Shown piece by piece: positions 26,044-35,532 of a DNA stretch of 64,000 bases. Position 1 is the stretch's first letter. The number at the start of each line of letters is the position of its first letter. Made by a program: the position numbers and the translations under genes. The stretch is from CAYYJR01 sp964472305. Its GTDB lineage: Bacteria; Armatimonadota; Hebobacteria; CAIYQO01. Location: assembly GCA_964472305.1 (NCBI GenBank), contig CAYYJR010000008.1, positions 62,001-126,000 of the forward strand, read 5' to 3'. Below the pieces are notes generated by a model. That model had not been told where the DNA came from. It worked only from the letters and a program-made list of their open reading frames with translations, and searched no databases.

Positions 26044-28472
26044 GACAACAGCGCATGCGTACAACTCGTATTGCGGTTCGGCGAGGATTCACCCTCACCG
26101 AGGTGCTGATCGCCATAATCGTACTGCTCGTCGGCGTGGTGGCGGCGCTGCAAATCTTCCCGCCCGGCTTCGCCGCTTTCACCGAGTCGCAACAAACGTA
26201 TGTTGCGCAGGCCCTGAACAAAAACTGGCTCGCGACCCTCGACGAACACCCGGATAACCTGCCCGATGCCATCCTGCCGGTCAATATGGCCTACGATGAC
26301 GCCGTCGCGGGACAGTTTCGATTCGACGATCTCGCCGCCGTTGACTTCCGCAACACGGCCACGGTCTGGGATTGGTACACCGCGGGGCAATTCCCGACCG
26401 GCAACGACCGCTGGCCGCTGTGGGAGCCACTGAGCGCGCGCATGTTGCGCCGGATTGTGGGCGAGAAGATTGCGATACCGACGGTGATATCGAGCGATCC
26501 GGGTAACGCCGCGATTAAATATGCCCTGGTACCCAAGGCCATTCCCATGTTTACACCCATTATGCCCCAGGGCACTTGGGTTGGCAACAGCTTTGTTCCC
26601 GACACAACCGATCCGATCATACTGTATGACATGCGATATCGCCAGGTGTCGAAAGGCCGATTACACGACTTCGGCAATCCCTATTGCTACGCCGAACAAA
26701 CGACGGCAAGCAGCAATCCCGGACTGACCGCGTTACTGCTGCCGGCCTCCAACTCCACGACGAACCTGCGGCTCACCTTCATGTATACCACCACGGGCAA
26801 GGACTACGTGCATGTCCCGCCGGCAAATATCCAATTGCCACAGACCACAACAGTACCGGTGACGAAAGTGTTTACTACTGCAGCCGGCACGACGGTTACG
26901 GTTACAGCCACGTTAGATGATACCGGCATTATCACTCTCACGTTATCATCGGGCTATTTCGTGCCGGGTAGCGAACAGTTAAACCGCGCATATCGGTTCG
27001 ACACCTCCGTCACAACAGCCGCGGATATTGCCAACCTTGCCAGCGGTACATATTACATGCAAACCGGGACGGATAATTTACTGCTGGGCGCCATTTTCTT
27101 CTCCAAGGAAGATGCCGGCAGGAAAGTAAAAATCGACTACATCGTTGCTGATTGGAATATCCTGCACGAAGATATCACCGTCGATGACAACGGCTATGTG
27201 ACGCTGTCACTCGCGAATCCGAAGATCGCCTATCGGCAACCAACCGCGCGCGAACCCAAAACCTGGGGGCTCTACCGGCCGATGCACGATGTCGGTACCG
27301 ATGTGGTGATGGGCATCATCGACAAGCTGTCCGGCATGCCTTACCATGTCATGTATCCACACAATTATAGCCGTGCGACGCGCCCCAGTCAGCCGTATGC
27401 CGTGATCCCGCAAAGCGGTAATCCTGATTTATCGACCAATCCGGCGGCGATTATCGACTTGAGCGAAGCGGCCCGCGGGCGCGTGCGCATCGGGGGATTG
27501 CAACCGGGACTCACCTGGCGCGGCGTCTGGGACGCGGCGCCGCCGGTCGATTACCATCTGAACGACGTAGTACACGATACCGTCTCCAGCAACTGGTACC
27601 AGTGCATCGACGCCCATCAATCAACCCCGGCCACCGAACCCGGCGCCGGGCCAAATTGGGAGAATAAATGGGCGGTGTTGCGCATGAGCGAGCCGGCCTG
27701 GGATGCATTAAAGGGACAAACATTCCGTATCTACTATCGCGCGCAACGCGACTGGACGCTGCAGGTGTTCAAGCCACCGACCCTGTTCTGGTATACCTCG
27801 GCTGCCAACCAGCTCGGGTGGGATCGCTTCACCATCGAGCACGATCTCGCACAATCAACCTGTGGCACCCGCGTCACCGTGCCCGCCCTCTACGGCGGCC
27901 AGTCGGTGGCGGTGGATTACGCCTACTGGCCGGAGTTCGCGCGGGTGGAGGATGATTCCACCACCCAAACGGTACGGGTGGAGAATGCCAGCGCGCTGCA
28001 GGAAGATGAGTGGTACAAGATCGTGAACCCGTCAATCGACGCTTCGACCGTGCCGAAAGTGCTCGGCATTTTCCAGGTCACGATTGATACCATCACGCGC
28101 GAGGTGACGCTATCGCCCACCCCCAGCGAGGCAGTGCTGCGCGGCGCCGTTTTCATCCAGGATGACGAAGTGTATAAACTGCACAAGCCGAGTCAAGCCC
28201 CGTCGTTGAAGCGCGTCAATGGCGAGATACATGCGGTGCCGATCGCCGGCACCGGGGCGACCAGCGATTTCCGCCTGCAGCATTTCCCCTGCATCGGCGC
28301 CCCGGTGTACCTGCGCGGAGTATCGGTGACGGTGCGCGGGCTGTGGACGCAACCACGCAGCAGTTACGCGCACCTGATCGACACGGGGAAAGATTTTGGC
28401 AGTTGGCGGCCGATCAACGAGCGATGGCAGGCGAAATCCGTCACCGCCATTCTGTCGCCCAGTAAGGAATGA
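26040..28472 (+). CDS. PilV/GspI-like pseudopilin, 810 aa
   Basis: Prepilin leader RRG-FTLTE and helix LIAIIVLLVGVVAALQIFPP, as in minor pseudopilins. GTG 26040 overlaps the previous stop (GTGA), with a G-rich stretch upstream; ATG 26055 is the alternative and would shorten the leader by 5 residues. The large passenger region is beta-rich and includes ...VDYAYWPEFARVE... repeated-strand modules and Tyr/Trp-rich loops. Its size suggests a tip or adhesin role. Stop 28472 is followed by an intercistronic hairpin. Confidence 0.85.
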   Translation: MRQQRMRTTRIAVRRGFTLTEVLIAIIVLLVGVVAALQIFPPGFAAFTESQQTYVAQALNKNWLATLDEHPDNLPDAILPVNMAYDDAVAGQFRFDDLAAVDFRNTATVWDWYTAGQFPTGNDRWPLWEPLSARMLRRIVGEKIAIPTVISSDPGNAAIKYALVPKAIPMFTPIMPQGTWVGNSFVPDTTDPIILYDMRYRQVSKGRLHDFGNPYCYAEQTTASSNPGLTALLLPASNSTTNLRLTFMYTTTGKDYVHVPPANIQLPQTTTVPVTKVFTTAAGTTVTVTATLDDTGIITLTLSSGYFVPGSEQLNRAYRFDTSVTTAADIANLASGTYYMQTGTDNLLLGAIFFSKEDAGRKVKIDYIVADWNILHEDITVDDNGYVTLSLANPKIAYRQPTAREPKTWGLYRPMHDVGTDVVMGIIDKLSGMPYHVMYPHNYSRATRPSQPYAVIPQSGNPDLSTNPAAIIDLSEAARGRVRIGGLQPGLTWRGVWDAAPPVDYHLNDVVHDTVSSNWYQCIDAHQSTPATEPGAGPNWENKWAVLRMSEPAWDALKGQTFRIYYRAQRDWTLQVFKPPTLFWYTSAANQLGWDRFTIEHDLAQSTCGTRVTVPALYGGQSVAVDYAYWPEFARVEDDSTTQTVRVENASALQEDEWYKIVNPSIDASTVPKVLGIFQVTIDTITREVTLSPTPSEAVLRGAVFIQDDEVYKLHKPSQAPSLKRVNGEIHAVPIAGTGATSDFRLQHFPCIGAPVYLRGVSVTVRGLWTQPRSSYAHLIDTGKDFGSWRPINERWQAKSVTAILSPSKE

Positions 28473-28509
28473 CGCCCGCCTGGGTGGGTATACCGGGGAT
28501 AGCTGACGC

Positions 28510-28531
28510 GAACAGGGAACGCACCCTGTTC
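28510..28531 (+). other. Intercistronic hairpin in the pseudopilin operon
   Basis: An 8-base perfect inverted repeat (28510-28517 with 28524-28531) with a 6-base loop, and no T-run, lies between the second and third pseudopilin genes. It may set relative transcript levels. Confidence 0.45.
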
Positions 28532-28570
28532 CGGCGAATGAGACGGAACGCGGGAGGGTAAGACAACCGA

Positions 28571-30175
28571 GTGAGACGCATGCAAGGATACCGAGGGTTG
28601 ACATTGACCGAGTTGGTGGTCGCCATCGCGATTTTCGTGCTGGTGGCGGGCCTGCTCGGTTTCCCGCTGTATTCGGCCTTCGGCTACCTGCAAAAGGCGG
28701 TTGCGCTCTATGAGGCGCAAACACATGGCCAGCAAGCCGCGCAACGGCTGGAACGCGAACTCAGTGCCGCCGTCTACATCTTCGACCCTCCCATTGACGG
28801 CAGTTCGCTCTCGTTCATTCCGGAATACTCGTCATCAAGCACGGTGAACCTGGTGCGTTATCTGCAGACACTCGACTTCCCCTGGGTCGCAAGCGGCACG
28901 GCGTGGTCGCTGCTGGCGCCGAACACCGCCGACGTGGCTGACGCGCAAAAATACCGGTTCTACCACGCGCCTTTCTACGAAGAGCAGGCGAATGGCACCG
29001 GCGTGAATCCCTACATTCTGGGACGAACTGTGGCATCGGACCTGTCGTGGGCGACCGCCGACGCCTATAGCCGTGATGATAAGTACCCGATGAGCAGCTT
29101 CGCGCTGAGCGGCTCCCGCGAGGAGCTCTGGCGGCAATTCCGTAATAACGTAGTTTCCATCACCCCTTACGGAGCCGATTGGGACGTCTCGCGCTTCCAG
29201 GCCATTCCGACGCGCGTGGTCTCCGAAGCGCTGCTGGTGCCGACGGATGAAAACGGCAACCGCCGCCCCGTCTCCGCCGCCACGCGCTATCCCTACATCA
29301 CCGGGCGCAATCGTGACCTGGACGACGCAGTCAATCTCAACGAAATTTTCGCCGATCCCACGCAACTTGCCGGCTCGATCGCGCAATATACGCCGCGCTA
29401 CCCGTTCGTGCTGGCAAGTTCCACCGCGTCGCGTCGCAACAACCCTTACGGCTATCAAGTCAAAGTGTTCGATAAAGACGGCGGATTAGTCTCCGGCATC
29501 AATTCCGCGCAATCCGCCGTGTGCTATCGCCACTTCATGGACTGGCCCCCCATCGACCGTCCCGATTGGCCGGCATCAGGCGCCGGTTTGTGGACAGCCG
29601 AGGATATCCGCAATCAGCGAGAAGACGGCCAGTTCGTTTTCACACAGCCGATCAATGCCGCGGGCATGTCAACAACGTTTACCAATAATCCCGGTGAGTC
29701 ATACAGCACCGGCATGCTACCGATTCCGACATCCAATTGGTGGCAAACGAGCGGCGTCCCTGTTTATTTAGTCAACCCACCGCGTGTGTTGCGAATCCAG
29801 GGGATCGCGCAGCCATTCTATCTCGTCAACAAGAAACCGTCTGACCTTAGTGATTATGAGTTCTGCCAATTTTACGCTGGCGATACATCTAAGCAATATT
29901 TGAATGATTCGCGATTAATTGCCATTTGCCAAACCGCGAGTACATTAGTTCCCAACGCTGCCGTGATCACCAACGGTTCGTATACCATCTGTGACCTGCA
30001 GCCCAGCGACACGGTGGTGGCGACATACTCGACGAAAGCGGTGATGAACATCGGGCTGACGCTGAGCCACCAGGATCGCGCCGGGGGCACGCGGGCACAG
30101 AGCCGTCGGGATTATGCGGTGAATCTGCACATCAAGGTGCGCAACATGCTGAAGCGCGCCGCGGAAGGAAATTAG
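28571..30175 (+). CDS. PilW/GspJ-like pseudopilin, 534 aa
   Basis: Leader and cleavage site MQGYRG-LTLTE, then the helix LVVAIAIFVLVAGLLGFPLYSAF. After the helix the region around QQAAQRLERELSAAVYIFD is the usual start of a PilW/GspJ stalk. GTG 28571 is chosen, with GGGAGG upstream at about 13 bases; ATG 28580 is in frame. The C-terminus contains TLSHQDRAGGTRAQSRRDYAVNLHIKVRN, which resembles the closing strands of minor pilins. Third gene of the operon. Confidence 0.85.
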   Translation: MRRMQGYRGLTLTELVVAIAIFVLVAGLLGFPLYSAFGYLQKAVALYEAQTHGQQAAQRLERELSAAVYIFDPPIDGSSLSFIPEYSSSSTVNLVRYLQTLDFPWVASGTAWSLLAPNTADVADAQKYRFYHAPFYEEQANGTGVNPYILGRTVASDLSWATADAYSRDDKYPMSSFALSGSREELWRQFRNNVVSITPYGADWDVSRFQAIPTRVVSEALLVPTDENGNRRPVSAATRYPYITGRNRDLDDAVNLNEIFADPTQLAGSIAQYTPRYPFVLASSTASRRNNPYGYQVKVFDKDGGLVSGINSAQSAVCYRHFMDWPPIDRPDWPASGAGLWTAEDIRNQREDGQFVFTQPINAAGMSTTFTNNPGESYSTGMLPIPTSNWWQTSGVPVYLVNPPRVLRIQGIAQPFYLVNKKPSDLSDYEFCQFYAGDTSKQYLNDSRLIAICQTASTLVPNAAVITNGSYTICDLQPSDTVVATYSTKAVMNIGLTLSHQDRAGGTRAQSRRDYAVNLHIKVRNMLKRAAEGN

Positions 30176-30187
30176 TCGGAGGTGACG

Positions 30188-33169
30188 ATGCACGCGCAAC
30201 CAGCGAGCCGCAAAACACCACAGCGCCGTCCGCGGTATGCCTCGCGCGGGCAGGCACTGATCATGGCGGTGTTGCTCATGTTCATGCTTGCCGGATTGGG
30301 CGGGGTGTTCATTGCCATGCTCAACCTGGCGCTGGTGCAAACCGCGCGCGGCGTGGAGCGCGCCAAGCTGGAAGATATCGCCCAGGCGGGGATGAATGAA
30401 GCGCAGCAACAGTTGCGCTACAGTTCGGACGGCGCCGACTGGCGCCCCAATCCCGGCCCCGACCTGCAGAATCGCGGCTGGATTTTCCACGATGGCGGCT
30501 TTTACAAAATCCGCCTCACTTATGGGCGCACCACCCCGATCAACGCGAACGATCCGTTTCTCGACAACCCGCTCGACCGATATCTGAAGATCGACGTGGA
30601 AGCGAGTCTGGCGCTGAAGAATCCGCCATCAATGGCCGACCTGACCGACCCGGCACTTGAGGATTACCAGAAGGGGTATCTGATGCCCCGGCGCTACCTC
30701 TCGCGAAAGATCACCGCGTATGTGCCGATCGCGCTCACCGATTACCTGTTGTGGGTGACGAATCTCACCGCGCCGGCCGAACCGGCGGTGCTGGGGCCTG
30801 ATGTCCCGCTGCACGATTTCGCCGCATCGACACTGACCACGGTCACGCAAAACCCGCAGTCGTTAGACGATATCGCGATCAACGATCCCGTCAATTGCAC
30901 GAACGTGAACGTGAAGTATCGCTCGATCTACGACGGACCGATTCGCGTGGACGGACCGCTCGAAATCGGCGACGCGCTCATCTACACGACGCGCGACCGC
31001 GCCAACAACGACTACGGCAAACGGTTTCTGGTCCGGCGCGACGACCTGTTCGAAGTGCTGGGGAAACTCAGCCGCTACGAGGGGGCCAGCGCGTGCAATC
31101 CTCGGCTGATCGTGAACGGACAAAACGCGCCGATCGACAGCCTGCCGCAACCCGGCGCCGGTGTCGTGACGCAAACCTGTTTCGACCCGGCCTACGCCGC
31201 GAGTTCGGCAACGCTGTTGCCGCTGGTGGTCAGCTATCTGCAAACCCACGACAACAACGCATTGTTACAAACCCTGCAGCCGCCGCGCCTCGACCAGCCT
31301 GAACCGGCCACCGGCATCGACCGCTACCGCGCGCTCACCCGCGACTCGGGCTACGAGAACGCGTCGGCCATTAACACCGGCCTGATTGGCTGGGGCGAAG
31401 GCGTATACATCACCAATCGCGAACACCTGCAACATCCGGGCAACCAGGCTGCGCTGCGGGCGGAATGGCTGACGGGCAGCGGAGAATGCTGGCAGCACAA
31501 CGTCTACCAGCCGCGCGAAGCCGGCAAGGCCGTGGAACTGGTGCTGCACGACTGGGGATACGCCGGCAACACCGCGCCCAGCATCGAGTTGATTGCCAAC
31601 GATAACATTCTTTATACTGAATCCGGCACCCCCACCAATCACGTGGTGATGCCCTACCCGCGCAACGGCGTCATCTTCGCCGAAGGCAACCTGACGGTGA
31701 AAGGCAACCTGCCCACCTCCAAGGCCTGTAATGTCGATGGAACGCCATTGCTGGTGGGGAGTGTGCAGGCGCCGGGCGGCTGGGAACCGAACGACCGGAC
31801 GATCAGCTATTACGTGTCACCGATGAACCGGCGCTTCGACCTGACCATCGTCTCGGGTGGGACTATTTATATCGAAGGCAATCTGCTGACACCCGCCAGC
31901 CGGCTCGAAATGGTGACCGGCATGCCCAACCCCGTCAGACGCGGATCGGAATACGACAGCAAACTCGGTTTGCTGGCACGCGATAATGTTTGCCTCAATC
32001 CCACCCGGTTGTTCACCGACCTGCGCTACCCGGACGGCACGGCGATGCAGCCGCAGCAGGATTTACCGGACACCACGTGGTATTGGCGAGCGAGCGCGGC
32101 GAACTCGGCCTTCGTCTTCACCTACGCCACAGCCGGCAACTACGGCGGCGCCAGCGACCCCACACGTGAATTAAACCCGCGCACGCGACTGCTGTTGCGC
32201 CACGCCGGGGAAGACAACGCGTCATTTTCCGCCACCACCATGCAGATGGCGATAGCCGGCAGCGGCATGACGTGGAACTATTATCAATGGACCGCCGACG
32301 CGGCGGCACCGGCCGATTCGCGCTTCAATCTACAGTTTTGCGACGGCTCTGCCGTCAACACCCTGTATAATTGGATCGCCATGTCCTCCACGCCGCCGGA
32401 ATGGCCCGACAACCAGTGGGGCGGCGGCATGTTCCTCAAAAATCCGTTCACCCTGCAATCATGGCCGTTGTGGGGCTACTCCCTCGATCATCTCCCGGAT
32501 GGCATCCTGCGCGGGTTGGGTCGTTCCAACCGGCTGCGCTTCGAATGGACGGACACGGATGATGCGGTGGATGCGCATGATGGTGCGAATTACCTGCTGC
32601 ATGCCGGCGTCTATCCTGACGATCCCAGCGGAGACCGTTTTGGCAACGGCTCCCTGGTGACCTGTATCGATCTCGAGGTGGATGCGCTCATCTATGCGCA
32701 ACAGGGGAGTTGGTTCATCATCCCCGGACATTACTGGTACGAGACCGGGAATCCCACGCCGATGGATATCAACTGGCCCTTCCCGAAAGCGAACGAGCCG
32801 TATGACGTGCGCATCATCATCGATGGAGCAATCGCGGAGAATCATCCGGCGCCGGCGGATGCCCAGCGGCAGTGGATGGAACACTGGCGCGGATCGAACA
32901 TCTGGTATTTCGACAGCAACGGAGACGGCCAACCTGATCTGCGAGATCCGGCGCACGCGGGCTGGGACGCGGATCGGCAGCGCTGGCGCCAGTCCGCCAC
33001 CGACGACCGCCGCCAGGGGATTGAATATCATTACGATGCGACGCTGACACTGCCGGTGTGCTACGAGGTCGATCCCGACGATGCGTCGATTCGCTACTAC
33101 ACGCCGCGTTTGCCAAAGCTGCCGGTTTGCCCAACCATCTTCAAGTTGGAGAAGATGCGCGGCGCGTAA
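30188..33169 (+). CDS. PilX-like pilus assembly protein, 993 aa
   Basis: The N-terminus RGQALIMAVLLMFMLAGLGG has a PilX-type membrane helix (GQALIMA replaces the FTLIE motif), then a coiled region (RGVERAKLEDIAQAGMNEAQQQL) as in minor pilins that cap type II or IV systems. The remaining 900 or so residues form a beta-rich passenger with many Asn/Asp/Tyr strands, which could be a surface adhesin. ATG 30188 has GGAGG 5 bases upstream; a GTG at 30182 overlaps that site. It follows the previous gene by 12 bases. No secretin or ATPase gene is in the window. Confidence 0.8.
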   Translation: MHAQPASRKTPQRRPRYASRGQALIMAVLLMFMLAGLGGVFIAMLNLALVQTARGVERAKLEDIAQAGMNEAQQQLRYSSDGADWRPNPGPDLQNRGWIFHDGGFYKIRLTYGRTTPINANDPFLDNPLDRYLKIDVEASLALKNPPSMADLTDPALEDYQKGYLMPRRYLSRKITAYVPIALTDYLLWVTNLTAPAEPAVLGPDVPLHDFAASTLTTVTQNPQSLDDIAINDPVNCTNVNVKYRSIYDGPIRVDGPLEIGDALIYTTRDRANNDYGKRFLVRRDDLFEVLGKLSRYEGASACNPRLIVNGQNAPIDSLPQPGAGVVTQTCFDPAYAASSATLLPLVVSYLQTHDNNALLQTLQPPRLDQPEPATGIDRYRALTRDSGYENASAINTGLIGWGEGVYITNREHLQHPGNQAALRAEWLTGSGECWQHNVYQPREAGKAVELVLHDWGYAGNTAPSIELIANDNILYTESGTPTNHVVMPYPRNGVIFAEGNLTVKGNLPTSKACNVDGTPLLVGSVQAPGGWEPNDRTISYYVSPMNRRFDLTIVSGGTIYIEGNLLTPASRLEMVTGMPNPVRRGSEYDSKLGLLARDNVCLNPTRLFTDLRYPDGTAMQPQQDLPDTTWYWRASAANSAFVFTYATAGNYGGASDPTRELNPRTRLLLRHAGEDNASFSATTMQMAIAGSGMTWNYYQWTADAAAPADSRFNLQFCDGSAVNTLYNWIAMSSTPPEWPDNQWGGGMFLKNPFTLQSWPLWGYSLDHLPDGILRGLGRSNRLRFEWTDTDDAVDAHDGANYLLHAGVYPDDPSGDRFGNGSLVTCIDLEVDALIYAQQGSWFIIPGHYWYETGNPTPMDINWPFPKANEPYDVRIIIDGAIAENHPAPADAQRQWMEHWRGSNIWYFDSNGDGQPDLRDPAHAGWDADRQRWRQSATDDRRQGIEYHYDATLTLPVCYEVDPDDASIRYYTPRLPKLPVCPTIFKLEKMRGA

Positions 33170-33215
33170 TACGGATGGCGCCCTCATGGCACCATCCCTG
33201 TTACCAACAACAAAT

Positions 33216-33245
33216 GGCAGAGGTCCAACGTAGACCTCTGCCTTT
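33216..33245. terminator. Terminator between convergent pilX-like and small basic gene
   Basis: A 10-base perfect inverted repeat (33216-33225 with 33233-33242), 7-base loop, followed by TTT on the plus strand. It may serve both convergent genes. Confidence 0.7.
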
Positions 33246-33268
33246 GCAACGGATATGACGCGCGACGA

Positions 33269-33466
33269 TTAGCCCATGCCGGCGGCGGCGCGCTGGCGTT
33301 TGCGCTTCGCTTTCTTCTCGCGTGTGATGCGGACCGACTCGGCCTTCTCTTTCCGCGAATCCACTTCGCGGTTGATCGCGCCCATCACCTCGCGCTCGAA
33401 GGCGAAGAATTTGTCAGGCGCCGGACTCAACTGGCGCAGCGTCTCGAAATCTACCTGCTTACCCAT
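33269..33466 (-). CDS. Small basic protein of unknown function, 65 aa
   Basis: Codes for MGKQVDFETLRQLSPA... followed by a helix with many Glu and Lys and a Lys/Arg-rich tail (REKKAKRKRQRAAAG). It has no known domain. The composition, a GAGGAG site 12 bases upstream and a proper stop support a real gene. The basic tail would suit nucleic acid binding. A hypothetical protein only. Confidence 0.55.
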   Translation of the reverse strand: MGKQVDFETLRQLSPAPDKFFAFEREVMGAINREVDSRKEKAESVRITREKKAKRKRQRAAAGMG

Positions 33467-33740
33467 GCGGAATTAGTACTCCTCGAAGGTTCAACGGATA
33501 CGGGTGGCATTTTAACAAGCTGCACCGTAAGCGTCAAGGGTTCATGACCCGATTTGCCGTGAAAAGCGGGAGAATCGGCCGTTTTCGCCTGCTGCCGGAC
33601 ATTTTTTTTCTCGCGGCAGGAATCAGACGCCTGCGAGGGGTAAAATTGTAGGCAAAACGTGATGTCGCTCACCGGTTGCCGGTGCGTCACGAGTAAGGAT
33701 ACCTGCGATAACCACACCGACGCTACAACACTTTTTTTAT

Positions 33741-34730
33741 TTGTCTCCCGCCTGCACGGCACGCGACCGCCTGGAGGAAGCCGAGCAATACTACCTGCGC
33801 GGCAATCTGAACGAGGCGCTGGCCGCGGCGCAACAGGCATGGCGTGAACAACCGCGCGAGCCGGATGTCTTTCGCGTGCTGGCCTATCTGCACATGGCGC
33901 GGGGGGAATACACTCCTGCCGAACAAGCCGCGCGCCAGGCGCTGGCGCTCGATCCGGACGGTGTGTTGTCCTTCGCCACGCTGGCGCAGGTGTTTCTGGC
34001 CTTCGGCATGTATCGTTCAGCGGACGACATCCTCACGCAAGCCAGCCTCTCCTTTCCGTACGACCCGGCTTTGCTGGCATTGCGCGCAGATCTCCGGTTT
34101 CGCCAATTGCGGGACGCGGAAGCGAGTCAACTCGCAACCGCCGCACTGGAGCAAAATCCACACGACGGGTATACTAAGGCGCTGCTCGGACAATTCTATC
34201 TGCGCCGCCGGCGTTTCTCCGAGGCGATGCCGTTGCTGCGTGACGCGGTGGCGGCTTATCCGCAGCGCGCCGATTATCTGCGCGATTTCGGTGTCGCGCA
34301 GCTCGATTGGGGGGATGCCGTCGGAGCGCGGAAGGCACTGGAGCAGAGTTGCCAATTGAATCCGACTGACCCGACGAGTAAACAGCATCTGCTGTTCGCA
34401 TTGCGCTGGGCAGCGGGTCAGTCACGCCTGACGTGGAAAATGGCGCGGTTTTTTTATTATCACACCGGACTGGGCTGGACCATGAGCCTGCTCGGTACGG
34501 TAACCCTGGTGATCGGACTGATCTGCCTGCTCGCGGCGGTGATCAACCTACCCGCGCTGAACCTGGAGATGTTGCTGAGCAGTTCGCTGCGCGTGCCGTC
34601 GATCCTTTGTGCGTTCGGGCTTCTGCTGGTGCTCTGCCCGCACGCGGGCATTTCGCTGCGCGGGTACAAGGGTAAACGCTTCGACGTCATGCTGCAGCGG
34701 TTGGGCGCGTCCACGCGTTACGACGCGTAA
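33741..34730 (+). CDS. TPR-repeat protein with C-terminal membrane helices, 329 aa
   Basis: About six tetratricopeptide helical pairs (residues about 10-215; for example AEQYYLRGNLNEALAAAQQA and LLGQFYLRRRRFSEAMPLL) act as a protein-protein interaction scaffold. Two hydrophobic segments follow (LLGTVTLVIGLICLLAAVI and VPSILCAFGLLLVLC), placing the C-terminus at the inner membrane. The start is uncertain: TTG 33741 is used, no ATG or ribosome binding site is visible, and the frame is open further upstream. It lies 14 bases before radC. Confidence 0.75.
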   Translation: MSPACTARDRLEEAEQYYLRGNLNEALAAAQQAWREQPREPDVFRVLAYLHMARGEYTPAEQAARQALALDPDGVLSFATLAQVFLAFGMYRSADDILTQASLSFPYDPALLALRADLRFRQLRDAEASQLATAALEQNPHDGYTKALLGQFYLRRRRFSEAMPLLRDAVAAYPQRADYLRDFGVAQLDWGDAVGARKALEQSCQLNPTDPTSKQHLLFALRWAAGQSRLTWKMARFFYYHTGLGWTMSLLGTVTLVIGLICLLAAVINLPALNLEMLLSSSLRVPSILCAFGLLLVLCPHAGISLRGYKGKRFDVMLQRLGASTRYDA

Positions 34731-34744
34731 CAAGGAAGGAACCC

Positions 34745-35437
34745 ATGACGGAACCTTATCACGTGATGATACGCGACCTGCCGCCGGACGAGCGTCCACG
34801 CGAGCGCATGGAGCGGTACGGCGCCGAAGCGCTGACTATTCCGGAGCTGCTCGCGATCATTCTGCGCGTGGGCAATACACGCGTTTCCGCGCTGCAGCTT
34901 GCGCAACAACTGGTCAGTCGCTTTACCGGATTGCGCCCGCTGGCGGGGGCAACCATCGAGGAGTTGAGTACGGTCAATGGGATTGGATTAGCGAAAGCCT
35001 GCCAGTTAAAGGCGGCATTCGAATTGGGCAAGCGGCTGGCCACTTCATTCGATGCGCCACGCCCGGTGATCACCTCACCGCGCGACGCGGAGCATCTGGT
35101 AATGGAAGAGATGCGCTACCTGCGCGAGGAGCATTTTCGTATCCTGTTTCTGGATACGCGCAATCAAGTCCTCGGTCTGCAGGAGATCAGCGTGGGATCG
35201 CTCAACGCCAGCATCGTGCATCCGCGCGAAGTATTTCGCGCGGCAATCTCGCGCACGGCGGCGGCGCTGATTCTGGCGCACAACCACCCGAGCGGCGACC
35301 CGACGCCCAGCAAGGAAGACCTGGCGCTGACCGCCCGGCTGGTGCAGGCAGGGGAGTTGGTGGGCATCCCCGTCTTCGACCACCTGGTGATCGGCGACGG
35401 GCGCGCCGTCAGTTTAAAAGAAAAAGGCTTGATGTAA
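34745..35437 (+). CDS. radC: RadC family JAMM-domain protein
   Basis: Conserved protein once linked to DNA repair. An N-terminal helix-hairpin-helix-like region (EELSTVNGIGLAKACQLKAAFELG) is followed by the MPN domain with HNHPSGDPTPSKED (His179, His181, Asp192), which binds zinc in deubiquitinase-like metalloproteases. Length is 230. AAGGAAGGA precedes the ATG. Its exact role in bacteria is unknown. Confidence 0.96.
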   Translation: MTEPYHVMIRDLPPDERPRERMERYGAEALTIPELLAIILRVGNTRVSALQLAQQLVSRFTGLRPLAGATIEELSTVNGIGLAKACQLKAAFELGKRLATSFDAPRPVITSPRDAEHLVMEEMRYLREEHFRILFLDTRNQVLGLQEISVGSLNASIVHPREVFRAAISRTAAALILAHNHPSGDPTPSKEDLALTARLVQAGELVGIPVFDHLVIGDGRAVSLKEKGLM

Positions 35438-35532
35438 TGCCGATAAATCGGCAGGGAGATGCAAGGGACGTGTCGAAGAGAGAGTAACCGCATCCGCTAC
35501 AGACCATATCACGACTGCAAAAGGACGACGTC

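Noticed and set aside
33655..33740. Hairpin and T-run before the TPR gene as a small RNA
   Set aside because: A small stem (33670-33675 with 33679-33684) and a T-run at 33732-33738 exist, but there is no promoter and the T-run is separated from the stem; too weak to call.
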